The notes under the pieces are model-generated. The model was not told where the DNA came from. It saw nothing but the letters and a program-made list of their open reading frames with translations, and searched no databases. This document shows, one piece after another, positions 55,704 through 63,741 of a DNA stretch of 64,000 nt; position 1 is the stretch's first letter, and the number at the start of each line of letters is the position of its first letter. The DNA comes from CAVVIH01 sp963748295 (lineage in GTDB: Bacteria; Acidobacteriota; Vicinamibacteria; Vicinamibacterales; 2-12-FULL-66-21), in assembly GCA_963748295.1 (NCBI GenBank), contig CAVVIH010000005.1, forward strand, positions 744,001 through 808,000, read 5' to 3'. The translations under genes and the position numbers were made by a program.

Positions 55704-56861
55704 TTACCGCGACGCGACCGCGCGCTCAGGTTCCGCCGGTGTCAGCGCGGGGAGGACCGCCCTGCGAACCGGCTCTGGGCCCGGGCCGCCGGTGCGGAAC
55801 TCGCGATAGTCGACCTTGCAGTCGTGGGCGGCCAGGAAATTGTGGAACCGCTGGTAGTCGGCGCTCTCCATGCCGAACAGATTCAGCAGCCCGCGGTAGC
55901 TCCCTCGTGTCGTGCGCAGCCCGCGGCGCACCAGCTCGCGGATGTCGTGACGCGTGATGTCTCGCGAGAGAAACAGCGGGTGGACGTGAATCCAGAATGA
56001 GTACCCGCCGTCGACGAGCGCATCGTAGAGGTCGTCGGCGATCTGACGACGCCGCTCCCTCGTCTGCACCAGCGTGTCGCACACGCGGACGCCGGCCGGC
56101 AGGTCCTCCACGACGATCTCGTCGGACGTCGCGTGCCAGATCGACTGCTCGACGACGTTCTGGAGCTCGCGGACGTTGCCGGGCCAGCGATACCGCTCGA
56201 GCACGGCCAGGGCGTCCGGCGTAAAGTGCGCCACGCGACGGCGCGCGGTGGCGAAATGCTCGACCAGCGGCTGAATGTCCCGGCGCCGCTCGCGGAGGGG
56301 CGGCACGTGGATGTGGATGACGCGCAGGCGATACAGCAGGTCCTCGCGGAACTCGCCCGCCGCGACGCGCTCGGCGAGATTGCGGTTGGTCGCCGCGACC
56401 ACACGGACGTCGACGATACGCGCGCGATCGTGGGCGCCGACGCGCTGCAGCTCCCCCTGCTCCAGGAATCTCAGGAGCAGCGCCTGCATGCGGAGGCTCA
56501 TCTCGCCGACTTCGTCGAGGAACAGCGTCCCGCCGTTCGCGAGTTCGAGCTTTCCCAGCTTGTCACGGTAGGCGCCGGTGAAGCTGCCTTTCACGTGGCC
56601 AAAGAGCTCGGATTCGAGGAGCGTTTCGGTCAGGCCGGCGCAGTTGACCGCCACGAACGGCCCATTCGCGCGAGTCGAGTACGAGTGAATCTCGCGGGCG
56701 ATGAGATCCTTGCCGACACCGCTCTCACCAGTGATGAGGACTTTGGCGTCGCCGGCCGCGGCGCGATGCGCCAGACGGAGGACTTCAAGAATCTGCGGGC
56801 TGCCGCCGACAATAGGAGTAGCGTGGGCGGCGGTGCCGCCCAGAGGGGAGCTTTTCAACAT
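55704..56861 (-). CDS. Orphan sigma-54 activator with SFW/DYKRF-type C-terminal domain (copy 2)
   Basis: The ATG at 56861 (MLKSSPLGGTAAH) is chosen since a sigma-54 promoter lies 25 bases upstream; the frame is open to 56981. The 385-residue protein has no receiver. Walker A GESGVGKD, GSFTGA loop, Walker B GTLFLDEVGE and WPGNVRELQNVVEQ are intact. The C-terminal block SFWIHVHPLFLSRDITRHDI, GSYRGLLNLFGM and DYQRFHNFLAAHDCK is shared with copies 1 and 3. It is closest to copy 3 at 57782. Confidence 0.93.
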   Translation of the reverse strand: MLKSSPLGGTAAHATPIVGGSPQILEVLRLAHRAAAGDAKVLITGESGVGKDLIAREIHSYSTRANGPFVAVNCAGLTETLLESELFGHVKGSFTGAYRDKLGKLELANGGTLFLDEVGEMSLRMQALLLRFLEQGELQRVGAHDRARIVDVRVVAATNRNLAERVAAGEFREDLLYRLRVIHIHVPPLRERRRDIQPLVEHFATARRRVAHFTPDALAVLERYRWPGNVRELQNVVEQSIWHATSDEIVVEDLPAGVRVCDTLVQTRERRRQIADDLYDALVDGGYSFWIHVHPLFLSRDITRHDIRELVRRGLRTTRGSYRGLLNLFGMESADYQRFHNFLAAHDCKVDYREFRTGGPGPEPVRRAVLPALTPAEPERAVASR

Positions 56862-56885
56862 AGGATCCTGATGCGAGCGGCTATG

Positions 56886-56901
56886 AGCAAGGGTCGTGCC
56901 C
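56886..56901 (-). promoter_or_regulatory. Sigma-54 promoter of activator copy 2
   Basis: On the minus strand GGGCACGACCCTTGCT fits TGGCAC-N5-TTGCW, with one mismatch. It lies 25 bases before the activator's start codon, so the gene is likely autoregulated. A possible activator site GACAC-N10-GTGTC is at 56977-56996. Confidence 0.75.
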
Positions 56902-57264
56902 TGGCTCTGCCGCATCGCGAAGTCTGCTGAAAACGCGATAAATGCCGCCCGCGTGCGGGTTGCGCACAATCTGCGGGACACGCTCGTCCGGGTGTCTGGT
57001 CGCCCTGTCGGATGAAGTCGCCTTAATTGGAGACTTTATTCAACCAAACGCGATCTGCGGTGGCGAAGTCTACCTCGTCTGGTTCTTTCGCGCTAGTGCC
57101 CGTGCGCGACATCGCCTATCGGCTGGTATAAGGTCGCCCGACCGGGCGACTTCCAGGACCGTACCTCAGCAAAACCGCCCATTTTCTCGTGGCACTCTTC
57201 TTGGTCACCTCGGCAGTGTGCGCAACGCTCCGCTGATCGCCAGCCCACTGACCGGGGATGCCCG
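56902..57264. other. Intergenic region between divergent genes
   Basis: About 360 bases. It holds the upstream part of the activator copy 2 promoter, two short palindromes (56948-56959, CCCGC-GT-GCGGG; 56977-56996) and, on the plus strand near 57190, a weaker sigma-54-like site. No gene is visible in either strand. Confidence 0.5.
57190..57205 (+). promoter_or_regulatory. Weak sigma-54-like site before the zinc-ribbon gene
   Basis: TGGCACTCTTCTTGGT matches TGGCAC-N5-TTGC except for G in place of the invariant -12 C, so activity is doubtful. It would lead into the gene at 57265. Confidence 0.3.
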
Positions 57265-57492
57265 ATGAAGAAACTGACCGCGCCCGATCCGCCGTTTCCC
57301 TGCCCGTTCTGCCAATCCCACCATGTCGTGCTGGTCGGCGGCGGGCTGGTCTTCCTTCACTACGAATGCGCCGAATGCGCAGAGGTCTGGACGGCGATGG
57401 CCGCCCCCAGGCCGGCGCTCATGCGGCCGAAGTCGGAAGCGCCCCGGCTGCTCATCGAAGTCTCCGAGAAGCAGAAACTCTGGCCCAATTGA
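57265..57492 (+). CDS. Small zinc-ribbon protein
   Basis: A 75-residue protein with a four-cysteine zinc ribbon: FPCPFCQSHHVVLV and YECAECAEVWTA, a CPFC/CAEC pair of knuckles. The rest is a basic tail ending EKQKLWPN. Such ribbons bind nucleic acid or protein partners. It lies between the two orphan sigma-54 activators. Confidence 0.72.
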   Translation: MKKLTAPDPPFPCPFCQSHHVVLVGGGLVFLHYECAECAEVWTAMAAPRPALMRPKSEAPRLLIEVSEKQKLWPN

Positions 57493-57614
57493 ATGTTCTG
57501 GCGGACACCGAGATTTGTGTCTCAATTTGAGACCCGACAGTACAGATGCTCAAAAATAGGATTTCGCGCCTAAGTAACTGACCTGAAAGATCATACCCGC
57601 CTGCCGCCACAGCG

Positions 57615-57637
57615 CCGTGTACCCAAGTGGAACACGG
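57615..57637. promoter_or_regulatory. Inverted repeat upstream of activator copy 3
   Basis: CCGTGT-N11-ACACGG lies 72-95 bases upstream of the sigma-54 promoter at 57709, a plausible activator-binding site. Confidence 0.4.
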
Positions 57638-57708
57638 TGGTCCCGATTACAAGTCTGCTCTTCGCTGCAAAGTCTTGCACAGCACGGAATTAAGAGGATC
57701 CGCCGAGC

Positions 57709-57724
57709 TGGCTCCTCCTTTGCC
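57709..57724 (+). promoter_or_regulatory. Sigma-54 promoter of activator copy 3
   Basis: TGGCTCCTCCTTTGCC fits TGGCAC-N5-TTGC with correct GG/GC spacing. It lies 57 bases before the ATG at 57782. Confidence 0.7.
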
Positions 57725-57781
57725 TTTTCTGGGTGTGCACGGAGGAGTGCCCCCGACAAGGGGTTTCGAAACGGAGCAGAT

Positions 57782-58960
57782 ATGTACAACGTGTCTGAAC
57801 GCCCTCAAGTGGACGACCTGCCCGGCGGAGAGCCGGTCATCGTGGCTGCCGCGCCTGCCATGCTCGAAGTGCAGTCGATGGCGCGCCGCGCGGCCGTCGG
57901 CGAATCCAAGGTGCTCGTCACCGGCGAGAGCGGCGTCGGCAAGGATCTGATCGCACGCACGATCCACGTGCGATCGCCGCGCGCAGGCGGCCCGTTCGTC
58001 GCCGTCAACTGCGCCGGCCTGACCGAAACGCTCCTCGAATCGGAGCTGTTCGGACACGTCAAAGGCAGCTTCACCGGCGCCTATCGCGACAAGCCGGGCA
58101 AGCTGCAGCTGGCGCACCGCGGCACGCTCTTCCTCGACGAAGTGGGTGAGATGAGCCTGCGCATGCAGGCGCTGCTGCTCCGCTTTCTCGAGACCGGCGA
58201 GATCCAGTCCGTCGGCGCGCACCAGTCATCGAGTGTCGTCAACGTCAGGGTCGTCGCCGCCACGAACCGCAACCTCTCCGAACGCGTATCGGCCGGCGAG
58301 TTCCGCGAAGACCTGCTGTATCGCCTGCGGGTCATTCACATCCATGTGCCGCCGCTGCGCGAGCGGCGCGAAGACGTCCCGCTCCTGATCGAATACCTGT
58401 TGAAGCGATCGGGCCGCGCGGTGCGGATGTCGGAAGAGGCGATGCAGGTGCTTCAGCGGTATCGCTGGCCCGGCAACGTGCGCGAACTGCAGAATGTCGT
58501 CGAGCAGGCGATCTGGTTCGCGGAAGGCGGCGTGATCGAGCTCGATCACCTGCCGCGCAGCGTGCGGACCGCAGGCGATGCGCTGCTGCCCGCCCGCGAA
58601 CGCCGGCGCCAGGTCGCCGACGACCTGTATGACGCGCTCGTGTCGGGCGGCTACTCGTTCTGGGAGCATCTCCACCCGATCTTCCTGGCGCGGGACATCA
58701 CGCGGCACGACGTTCGCGAGCTCGTGATCCGCGGCCTGCGCACGACGCACGGCAATTACCGGGCGCTGCTGAAACTGTTCGGCATGCCTCATTCCGACTA
58801 CAAGCGGTTCCACAATTTCCTGATGACGCACGGCTGCAAGGTCGACTACCGCGCGTTCCGTCAGGGCAACGAGCCGGCGAGAGCCGCGAGAGTGCTGCTT
58901 CCCCCGTTGCGCGCCGTACCTCCCCCGGTGACGGAGCAGGGCGCGGAAGCAGCCCAGTAA
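57782..58960 (+). CDS. Orphan sigma-54 activator with SFW/DYKRF-type C-terminal domain (copy 3)
   Basis: The ATG at 57782 follows GGAG and gives 392 residues (the frame is open further upstream, across the promoter). AAA+ motifs: GESGVGKD, GSFTGA, GTLFLDEVGE and WPGNVRELQNVVEQ. The C-terminal block is SFWEHLHPIFLARDITRHDV, GNYRALLKLFGM and DYKRFHNFLMTHGCK, very like copy 2 and more distantly copy 1. No receiver, PAS or GAF domain, so it must be controlled by expression or a protein partner. Confidence 0.93.
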   Translation: MYNVSERPQVDDLPGGEPVIVAAAPAMLEVQSMARRAAVGESKVLVTGESGVGKDLIARTIHVRSPRAGGPFVAVNCAGLTETLLESELFGHVKGSFTGAYRDKPGKLQLAHRGTLFLDEVGEMSLRMQALLLRFLETGEIQSVGAHQSSSVVNVRVVAATNRNLSERVSAGEFREDLLYRLRVIHIHVPPLRERREDVPLLIEYLLKRSGRAVRMSEEAMQVLQRYRWPGNVRELQNVVEQAIWFAEGGVIELDHLPRSVRTAGDALLPARERRRQVADDLYDALVSGGYSFWEHLHPIFLARDITRHDVRELVIRGLRTTHGNYRALLKLFGMPHSDYKRFHNFLMTHGCKVDYRAFRQGNEPARAARVLLPPLRAVPPPVTEQGAEAAQ

Positions 58961-58974
58961 GAGCGCACGACGAC

Positions 58975-59040
58975 AACTCCCAGGTCCCAAATCCCCAATC
59001 CCAAGTCATCTTGGGATTTGGAGATTGGGATTTGGGAGTT
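58975..59040. repeat. TCCCAA-family hairpin between convergent genes
   Basis: A 31-base left arm (58975-59005) and right arm (59010-59040) pair at 25 of 31 positions around a TCAT loop. It is made of TCCCAA words and lies after activator copy 3, before the convergent PEP-CTERM stop, so it may end transcription of both. Confidence 0.8.
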
Positions 59041-59070
59041 TCCCTCGGGGGAGGGTCCTGTTAAATCTGC

Positions 59071-59400
59071 TTAAATCTGCGAATGAGGAGCGGTGTCGAC
59101 CGCGTCCATCGCGGCAAGCGCCTGCGCGGACACCGCGTGAGAGACGATTGCCGGCACCTGTCGGCGATTCCGGCGAAGTTGGCGTGCGACGGCGAGCAGT
59201 CCGGCACCGAACAGGAGCAGGCTCGCGGGTTCCGGTATGTCCGCTGGTGACCCTTCGTCGGCTCTCGCCGCTGCAGGAGCGGGAGGCTCGAGAGTGTTGG
59301 CCCGGATAGCGATACCGCCCGTGCCCGTTACGGTCACGATCGCGAGCACCCAGGCAATGCCGGCTCGTTTCGCGTTCGTGAATCGCTCGTCGCGTCGCAC
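59071..59400 (-). CDS. Short PEP-CTERM protein
   Basis: GTG 59400 gives a 109-residue protein with an N-terminal signal helix (RAGIAWVLAIVTVTGTGGIA), a short linker and the sorting motif DIPEPASLLLFGAGLLAVAR with following basic residues. Unusually, about 30 residues (VPAIVSHAVSAQALAAMD) follow the sorting signal. Almost nothing lies between signal and PEP motif, so the mature part would be tiny. Confidence 0.75.
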   Translation of the reverse strand: MRRDERFTNAKRAGIAWVLAIVTVTGTGGIAIRANTLEPPAPAAARADEGSPADIPEPASLLLFGAGLLAVARQLRRNRRQVPAIVSHAVSAQALAAMDAVDTAPHSQI

Positions 59401-59413
59401 GCTTCAGACAGTG

Positions 59414-59428
59414 GCGAAGAGCGTGCCC
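59414..59428 (-). promoter_or_regulatory. Weak sigma-54-like site before the PEP-CTERM gene
   Basis: On the minus strand GGGCACGCTCTTCGC keeps GG and GC at the right distance but has TCGC for TTGC. It is only 13 bases before the annotated start, so a transcript would be almost leaderless. Low support. Confidence 0.3.
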
Positions 59429-59697
59429 GGTCGCGAGGGCGGGGCGTTCGGTTCGTCAGCTCGTTGACAACTAAATACTTACGCCGCTCGGCCGTCCCCG
59501 GGCCGGTTTCGAAAGGTCGCCCCGGTACGGGAGATTAAGTCTGCCTGGCGCAGGATACGGCGACCGGGAGGAATTTACTCCGGCACTCGGCGACTAAAAG
59601 ACGACGACCGGACGACTTGTGCGGCGAAGGGAAAGGCTTCCTGGCGTTTTCGCGTCGATTCGTCCGGGCGCACCCTTTGCACCGAATGCGAAATCTC

Positions 59698-60195
59698 ATG
59701 AACGTGGTCTTTCGCTCGAGTCTGCATGCGTCCGATCAGGATGCGCTCGAGCGCCTCGTCTTCTTCAACCCGAACCAGCTGCATTCGCAGGCGGACGTGC
59801 TGCACGCGCTGGAGCTTTACGGGACCCCCGCGATCGTCGCCGGTCCCGACGGCCTGCACGTTACGCTCAGCCGCTGTACGGACGTGCAGTGTCTCTTTGC
59901 CGTCGTCGAACGGCCGGGTCGCGCTGCGGAGCTCGCTGGGATGTTGATCTACAGGCGGACGAGCGTCGAGGACGTGCTCATCGTCCATATTGCGGTCGCC
60001 GACAAGTACGGGCGGAGCCGGGACGGGCTTTCCGTCGTGATTCGCTTGCTGCGCGCCGTGCGCGCTGCCGCCAGGCGTCTCAAGGGCGTGCAGCGGCTCC
60101 GCGTGCTCTATCGCGACGGGCGGCAGTTCGGGATCCGGATCAACCCCGCGACCGCGCCACACGCGGAGTCGGAGCTGGCACGCTTCACCGCTTAG
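59698..60195 (+). CDS. Hypothetical protein, acetyltransferase-like
   Basis: From ATG 59698 (MNVVFRSSLHASDQDALERL) the product has 165 residues. A central MLIYRRTSVEDVLIVHIAVA followed by GRSRDGLSVVIRLLRAVRAA resembles the strand-loop-helix of a GNAT fold, but no clear acetyl-CoA motif (R/QxxGxG/A) is present. It is convergent with and overlaps the FkbM gene by four bases. Function not assigned. Confidence 0.6.
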   Translation: MNVVFRSSLHASDQDALERLVFFNPNQLHSQADVLHALELYGTPAIVAGPDGLHVTLSRCTDVQCLFAVVERPGRAAELAGMLIYRRTSVEDVLIVHIAVADKYGRSRDGLSVVIRLLRAVRAAARRLKGVQRLRVLYRDGRQFGIRINPATAPHAESELARFTA

Positions 60196-60980
60196 CGACG
60201 GAGACCGGCGTTGCGGAAGACGTGAACCTTTCTCAGCGCGTCGATCGATTCGAAGCCACTCCTGGTCAGCAGCTTGAACATGCCCGCCCGAACGTCCTCC
60301 GGGCAGTACTCGGGATGTTCCTCCAGCACGATCAGCCCGACCCTCGATCGAAGCGTCTCGATCTCGTGCTCGACCAGATCGATTTCACCGCCTTCGATGT
60401 CGCAGATCAGCGTACAGGTGTCGAAGCTGCGCCGGTCCAGGATGTCCCGCAGCTGAACCACCTGCACGTCGCCGTCCTCGGCTGACTGGAACCGTGAGCC
60501 GAGCAGGTCTTCGCCTCGCTTGAGGGCCATACGGTCACCGTCGTATCCGATCGCCGCATGTACGAGTTCGAACCGGCTCGAGTTGAGACCGCGGTTTCGC
60601 TCGATGAGCGGAAGCATCTGCGGGTTGGCCTCGACGACGACGTGCTGATCGGGATGCTGCAGACGCCTGTTCACGATGCACGCGACGAGCCCCATTCCGC
60701 CGCCCAGTTCGACGACCGGCGACCCGGCTGGAAGGTGGCGGCGAAGCAGCTCCCGTTCGGTGCGTTCGTACCGGCCGTAGAACACGCGGCACTTCAGTTC
60801 GTTCGAGATCAGCGGCGAGCTGACATCGAACCGGCAGCCCTCGACCCGCACCGTGCCGAGCAGCCGCACGCATCGTCCGACCCAGGCGCGATCGCGGGTG
60901 CGCCATCGCCTGAAGTGCCTCGTGAGCCGGTCCCCGCTCAGCCGATAGTGCAACGAACCAACGAGCGACACGTTCCCCAT
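60192..60980 (-). CDS. FkbM family methyltransferase
   Basis: A 262-residue SAM-dependent methyltransferase. The SAM motif is VVELGGGMGLVACIVNRRLQ and the FkbM signature CDIEGGEIDLVE with the preceding strand is clear. The N-terminal 60 residues are basic. Acting on O-glycosyl or polysaccharide hydroxyls is usual for the family; the surface-glycan setting fits. Confidence 0.88.
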   Translation of the reverse strand: MGNVSLVGSLHYRLSGDRLTRHFRRWRTRDRAWVGRCVRLLGTVRVEGCRFDVSSPLISNELKCRVFYGRYERTERELLRRHLPAGSPVVELGGGMGLVACIVNRRLQHPDQHVVVEANPQMLPLIERNRGLNSSRFELVHAAIGYDGDRMALKRGEDLLGSRFQSAEDGDVQVVQLRDILDRRSFDTCTLICDIEGGEIDLVEHEIETLRSRVGLIVLEEHPEYCPEDVRAGMFKLLTRSGFESIDALRKVHVFRNAGLRR

Positions 60981-61072
60981 CCTAATCCGCCGCCGCGACG
61001 TTTAGAGTCTTCCCCGGAGCCGACTTCCCGGGCCAAACTGACAAATATCGGGCGATTCCTGCGCATGTTTGC

Positions 61073-61088
61073 TGGCGTCCGGTTTGCT
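61073..61088 (+). promoter_or_regulatory. Sigma-54-like promoter before a short ORF
   Basis: TGGCGTCCGGTTTGCT keeps the invariant GG and TTGCT with correct spacing; two positions (AC to GT) differ from TGGCAC. It lies 23 bases before the ATG of the 33-codon ORF at 61111. Confidence 0.5.
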
Positions 61089-61110
61089 CAACAGCGGGTG
61101 GACTCCAAAC

Positions 61111-61212
61111 ATGCGAGCTGCCATTCGTTTTCTCGACGCCTGGTGCCGCGCCATCGCTGATGCCTATCAGCGCTGGGAAGATCGATCCTTTCCCAACGGC
61201 GACGGGATCTGA
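61111..61212 (+). CDS. Possible 33-residue small protein
   Basis: ATG 61111 opens MRAAIRFLDAWCRAIADAYQ, RWEDRSFPNGDGI, an amphipathic helix with a charged end. GGGTGG lies about ten bases upstream. The sigma-54-like site at 61073 in front of it is the main support. No family is recognised; it could be a chance ORF. Confidence 0.35.
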   Translation: MRAAIRFLDAWCRAIADAYQRWEDRSFPNGDGI

Positions 61213-61522
61213 ACCTCTCGTCTCTGTCGCGGTCATAGAACGCCTAATCCCTTAGCAGCCCTCGTGCCGCAATTCTGTACTGTATACGCATGCGACCGCG
61301 CGGCTGAGCCGCCGAACGTGTTATTCCTTCTGGACTGACGGCGGATTGAGGGTTTCCCGGGCGTCCGTCATCGACGCCGCACCGCAAAAAAAAATTCGAG
61401 GATCTGCTGTGGGCCGTTCTCCTGTAACCGGACTGCTCGTCCAGCCATTCCAACTCGAGTATTCGTGCGCGCCCCCGGGCATCGCGCGCGCGTTTCCAAA
61501 AATGGGTGCGTCTCCGTCCACC
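61213..61522. other. Intergenic stretch with no recognised feature
   Basis: About 310 bases between the possible small ORF and the beta-helix gene. No promoter of known type, hairpin or gene was found; it presumably carries the promoter of the beta-helix gene. Confidence 0.5.
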
Positions 61523-62866
61523 ATGAGAAGAGCCTGGCATATACAAATTGCACTCTCGCTGTTGTTCTACTGTGTCTCTCCGGTCGCCGTGCATGCGGCT
61601 GAATGGCACGTCGCCGACGGCGGATCGGGAAACGGGTCGGCCGGCGCCCCGTTCGGGCGCGTGCAGGATGCGCTGTATGCCGCACAGCCCGGCGACTCGA
61701 TCGCGATTGGCCCCGGCACATTCAACGAGCGGCTCGTCTCTGTTCGCGGCGGCACGGCTGCGCAACCGATCCGGATCTACGCGGCAAAAGGCCGCGGCCC
61801 GACCATCGTCACGAGTGGGGGGCGCGTGCTGACGGTGACCCACCCCTATCTGATCGTGGATGGACTGATCCTCGACGGCCAGTTCGGCGCCGACGATCTG
61901 GTGCGTGTGGGATTCGGCGCCACGGGCTTCACGCTGCGCAATTCGGAAGTGCGGCGCACGAGCCGCGACGCGATCGATCTCGGCGCGGTCTCCGACGTCC
62001 TGATCGAGAACTCGTTGATCCACCACGCGCTGAACGCGTCCGGCGGACGGACGGACGCGCATGGCATCGTCGGCGGCGCCGTGCGTCGGCTGACGGTCCG
62101 CAACACCGAAGTTCACACGTTCTCGGGAGACGCCGTCCAGGTGGACGCGGGCCGCTCGGCGCCGGGCTGGACCGACGTCGTCCTCGAAGGATGCCGCTTC
62201 TGGCTGGCGCCGCTGCCCTCGGCAACCAACGGGTTCGCCGCGGGCACCGTTCCGGGCGAGAACGCGGTCGATACGAAGGCCGGCAGCGCGTTCGCGCGGG
62301 CCAGAATCACGATCCGGAGTACGGAGGCGCACGGGTTCCAGCATGGATTGATCGGCAACATGGCCGCCTTCAACCTGAAGGAAAACATCGACGCCGTCGT
62401 CGACGGCGTAACCGTGTTCGATTCGGAGATCGCGTTCAGACTTCGCGCGCCGGCGCACGTGCGCGTGCAGAACTCGGTCGTGCACAGCGTGGCGACCGGT
62501 ATCCGTTATGAGGACCAGATCGCGGACGTGCGTGTGTGGAACACGACCTTCGGCAGCGGAATCTCGTCGCCATTCGTTGCCGCTTCTTCAACCGGAACGA
62601 TGCTCGACGTCCGCAATTTCCTGATGCTCGGGACGGCCCTGCCGAACGAAGCCAGGGGCGCCTCGAACATGACGGTGCCGGCATCCGCGTTCGTGAACGC
62701 CTCGTCGCACAACTACCGGCTCGCGGCCGGCGCAGCGGCGGTCGATGCGGGGGTCAGCATCCCGGAAGTGCCGGCGGATCGGCAAGGCACCAGGCGGCCG
62801 CAGGGCAAGGCGTACGACATCGGTGCGTTCGAACGCTCGTCCGGCAGCCCCCCGGCCCGGTTTTGA
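61523..62866 (+). CDS. Secreted right-handed parallel beta-helix protein
   Basis: The ATG at 61523 (MRRAWHIQIALSLLFYCVSP) opens a signal peptide (cleaved near VHAAEW); the frame is open upstream but those codons lack a signal. The 447-residue product has the coil pattern of pectate-lyase-like folds, with repeats such as VLIENSLIHHALNASGGRTD and VRVWNTTFGSG. The first coil ADGGSGNGSAGAPFGRVQDA is typical of DUF1565-like beta-helix proteins. It probably binds or cleaves polysaccharide outside the cell. The end YDIGAFERSS is a common closing motif. Confidence 0.85.
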   Translation: MRRAWHIQIALSLLFYCVSPVAVHAAEWHVADGGSGNGSAGAPFGRVQDALYAAQPGDSIAIGPGTFNERLVSVRGGTAAQPIRIYAAKGRGPTIVTSGGRVLTVTHPYLIVDGLILDGQFGADDLVRVGFGATGFTLRNSEVRRTSRDAIDLGAVSDVLIENSLIHHALNASGGRTDAHGIVGGAVRRLTVRNTEVHTFSGDAVQVDAGRSAPGWTDVVLEGCRFWLAPLPSATNGFAAGTVPGENAVDTKAGSAFARARITIRSTEAHGFQHGLIGNMAAFNLKENIDAVVDGVTVFDSEIAFRLRAPAHVRVQNSVVHSVATGIRYEDQIADVRVWNTTFGSGISSPFVAASSTGTMLDVRNFLMLGTALPNEARGASNMTVPASAFVNASSHNYRLAAGAAAVDAGVSIPEVPADRQGTRRPQGKAYDIGAFERSSGSPPARF

Positions 62867-62980
62867 GGTCATCGGGCCCAAGGGAGACTTTTTTCTGGTG
62901 CGGGCTACACGGATCGGGGGAATCTTGGGGTCGAAACGGGGCAAAATATTGAGGCAGAGGGGCTTTTCGTCCGATGATCT

Positions 62981-63739
62981 ATGAGTACCCGGATTGCACT
63001 GCAACAGCCCTTGACCCATACCCATACCGTCATGTACCCGTCCAGCGACACCCGCTTCGCCGATCCAGCGATCGCCCGATTGGTGCCATCCCAGGCGCGC
63101 TTCCACCAGTGTCTGGTGAACCTCGAGACCCAGGTGACCCCGGAATCGGCTTTTCCTGATGCCCCCGTCGACCCGACACTCGACGGGGCGGTCCCGAAGC
63201 GGCGCCTGCAATACGCGGCGGGCAGGCACTGCGCATTGACTGCGCTCCGTGGACTCGGGCTCGACGTGTCGAGGGTGGACAGGGGCGCGGATGGCCTGCC
63301 CGTCTGGCCGGCGGGAGTCGCGGGGTCGATTTCTCACTGTGACGACCTGGCATGCGCGGTTGTGGTGAACACGTCCGACGCGCGGGCCGCGGGACTCGAT
63401 GTCGAACGGGTGGTGTCGCGGCGCCGGGCTGCCCGCGTCGGTCCGCTCGTCGTCGATCGCGATGAACTGCTGTCAGCACGGGCGGCAGGGATTGACGAGG
63501 CGCTGGCGGTCACGCTGCTGTTCTCCGCCAAGGAAACCCTCTTCAAGTGCCTGTTCCCGATCGTGCGCCGGTGGTTTGGCTACTCGGCGGCACGCATCCA
63601 GCCCAACGAGGACGGATCGTTCGATGCACGCCTCACTTCCGCCCTCTCTGACGGATTCCAGGCGGGCACGAATCTCACCGGACGGTGGACGGTTTCGTCG
63701 GGGCGCGTTTACACCGCGCTGTTTCTCACGCGGGATTGA
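62981..63739 (+). CDS. 4'-phosphopantetheinyl transferase (EntD type)
   Basis: A 252-residue enzyme with the family motifs KRRLQYAAGRHCA, PVWPAGVAGSISHCDDLACA, AAGLDVERV (Mg-binding Asp and Glu) and TLLFSAKETLFKCLFPIV (WxxKEA-like). It moves phosphopantetheine from CoA onto carrier proteins of fatty acid, polyketide or peptide synthases. The MaoC-like gene follows two bases later, so a biosynthetic cluster may begin here. MYPSSDTR at residue 18 is an alternative start. Confidence 0.9.
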   Translation: MSTRIALQQPLTHTHTVMYPSSDTRFADPAIARLVPSQARFHQCLVNLETQVTPESAFPDAPVDPTLDGAVPKRRLQYAAGRHCALTALRGLGLDVSRVDRGADGLPVWPAGVAGSISHCDDLACAVVVNTSDARAAGLDVERVVSRRRAARVGPLVVDRDELLSARAAGIDEALAVTLLFSAKETLFKCLFPIVRRWFGYSAARIQPNEDGSFDARLTSALSDGFQAGTNLTGRWTVSSGRVYTALFLTRD

Positions 63740-63741
63740 AA

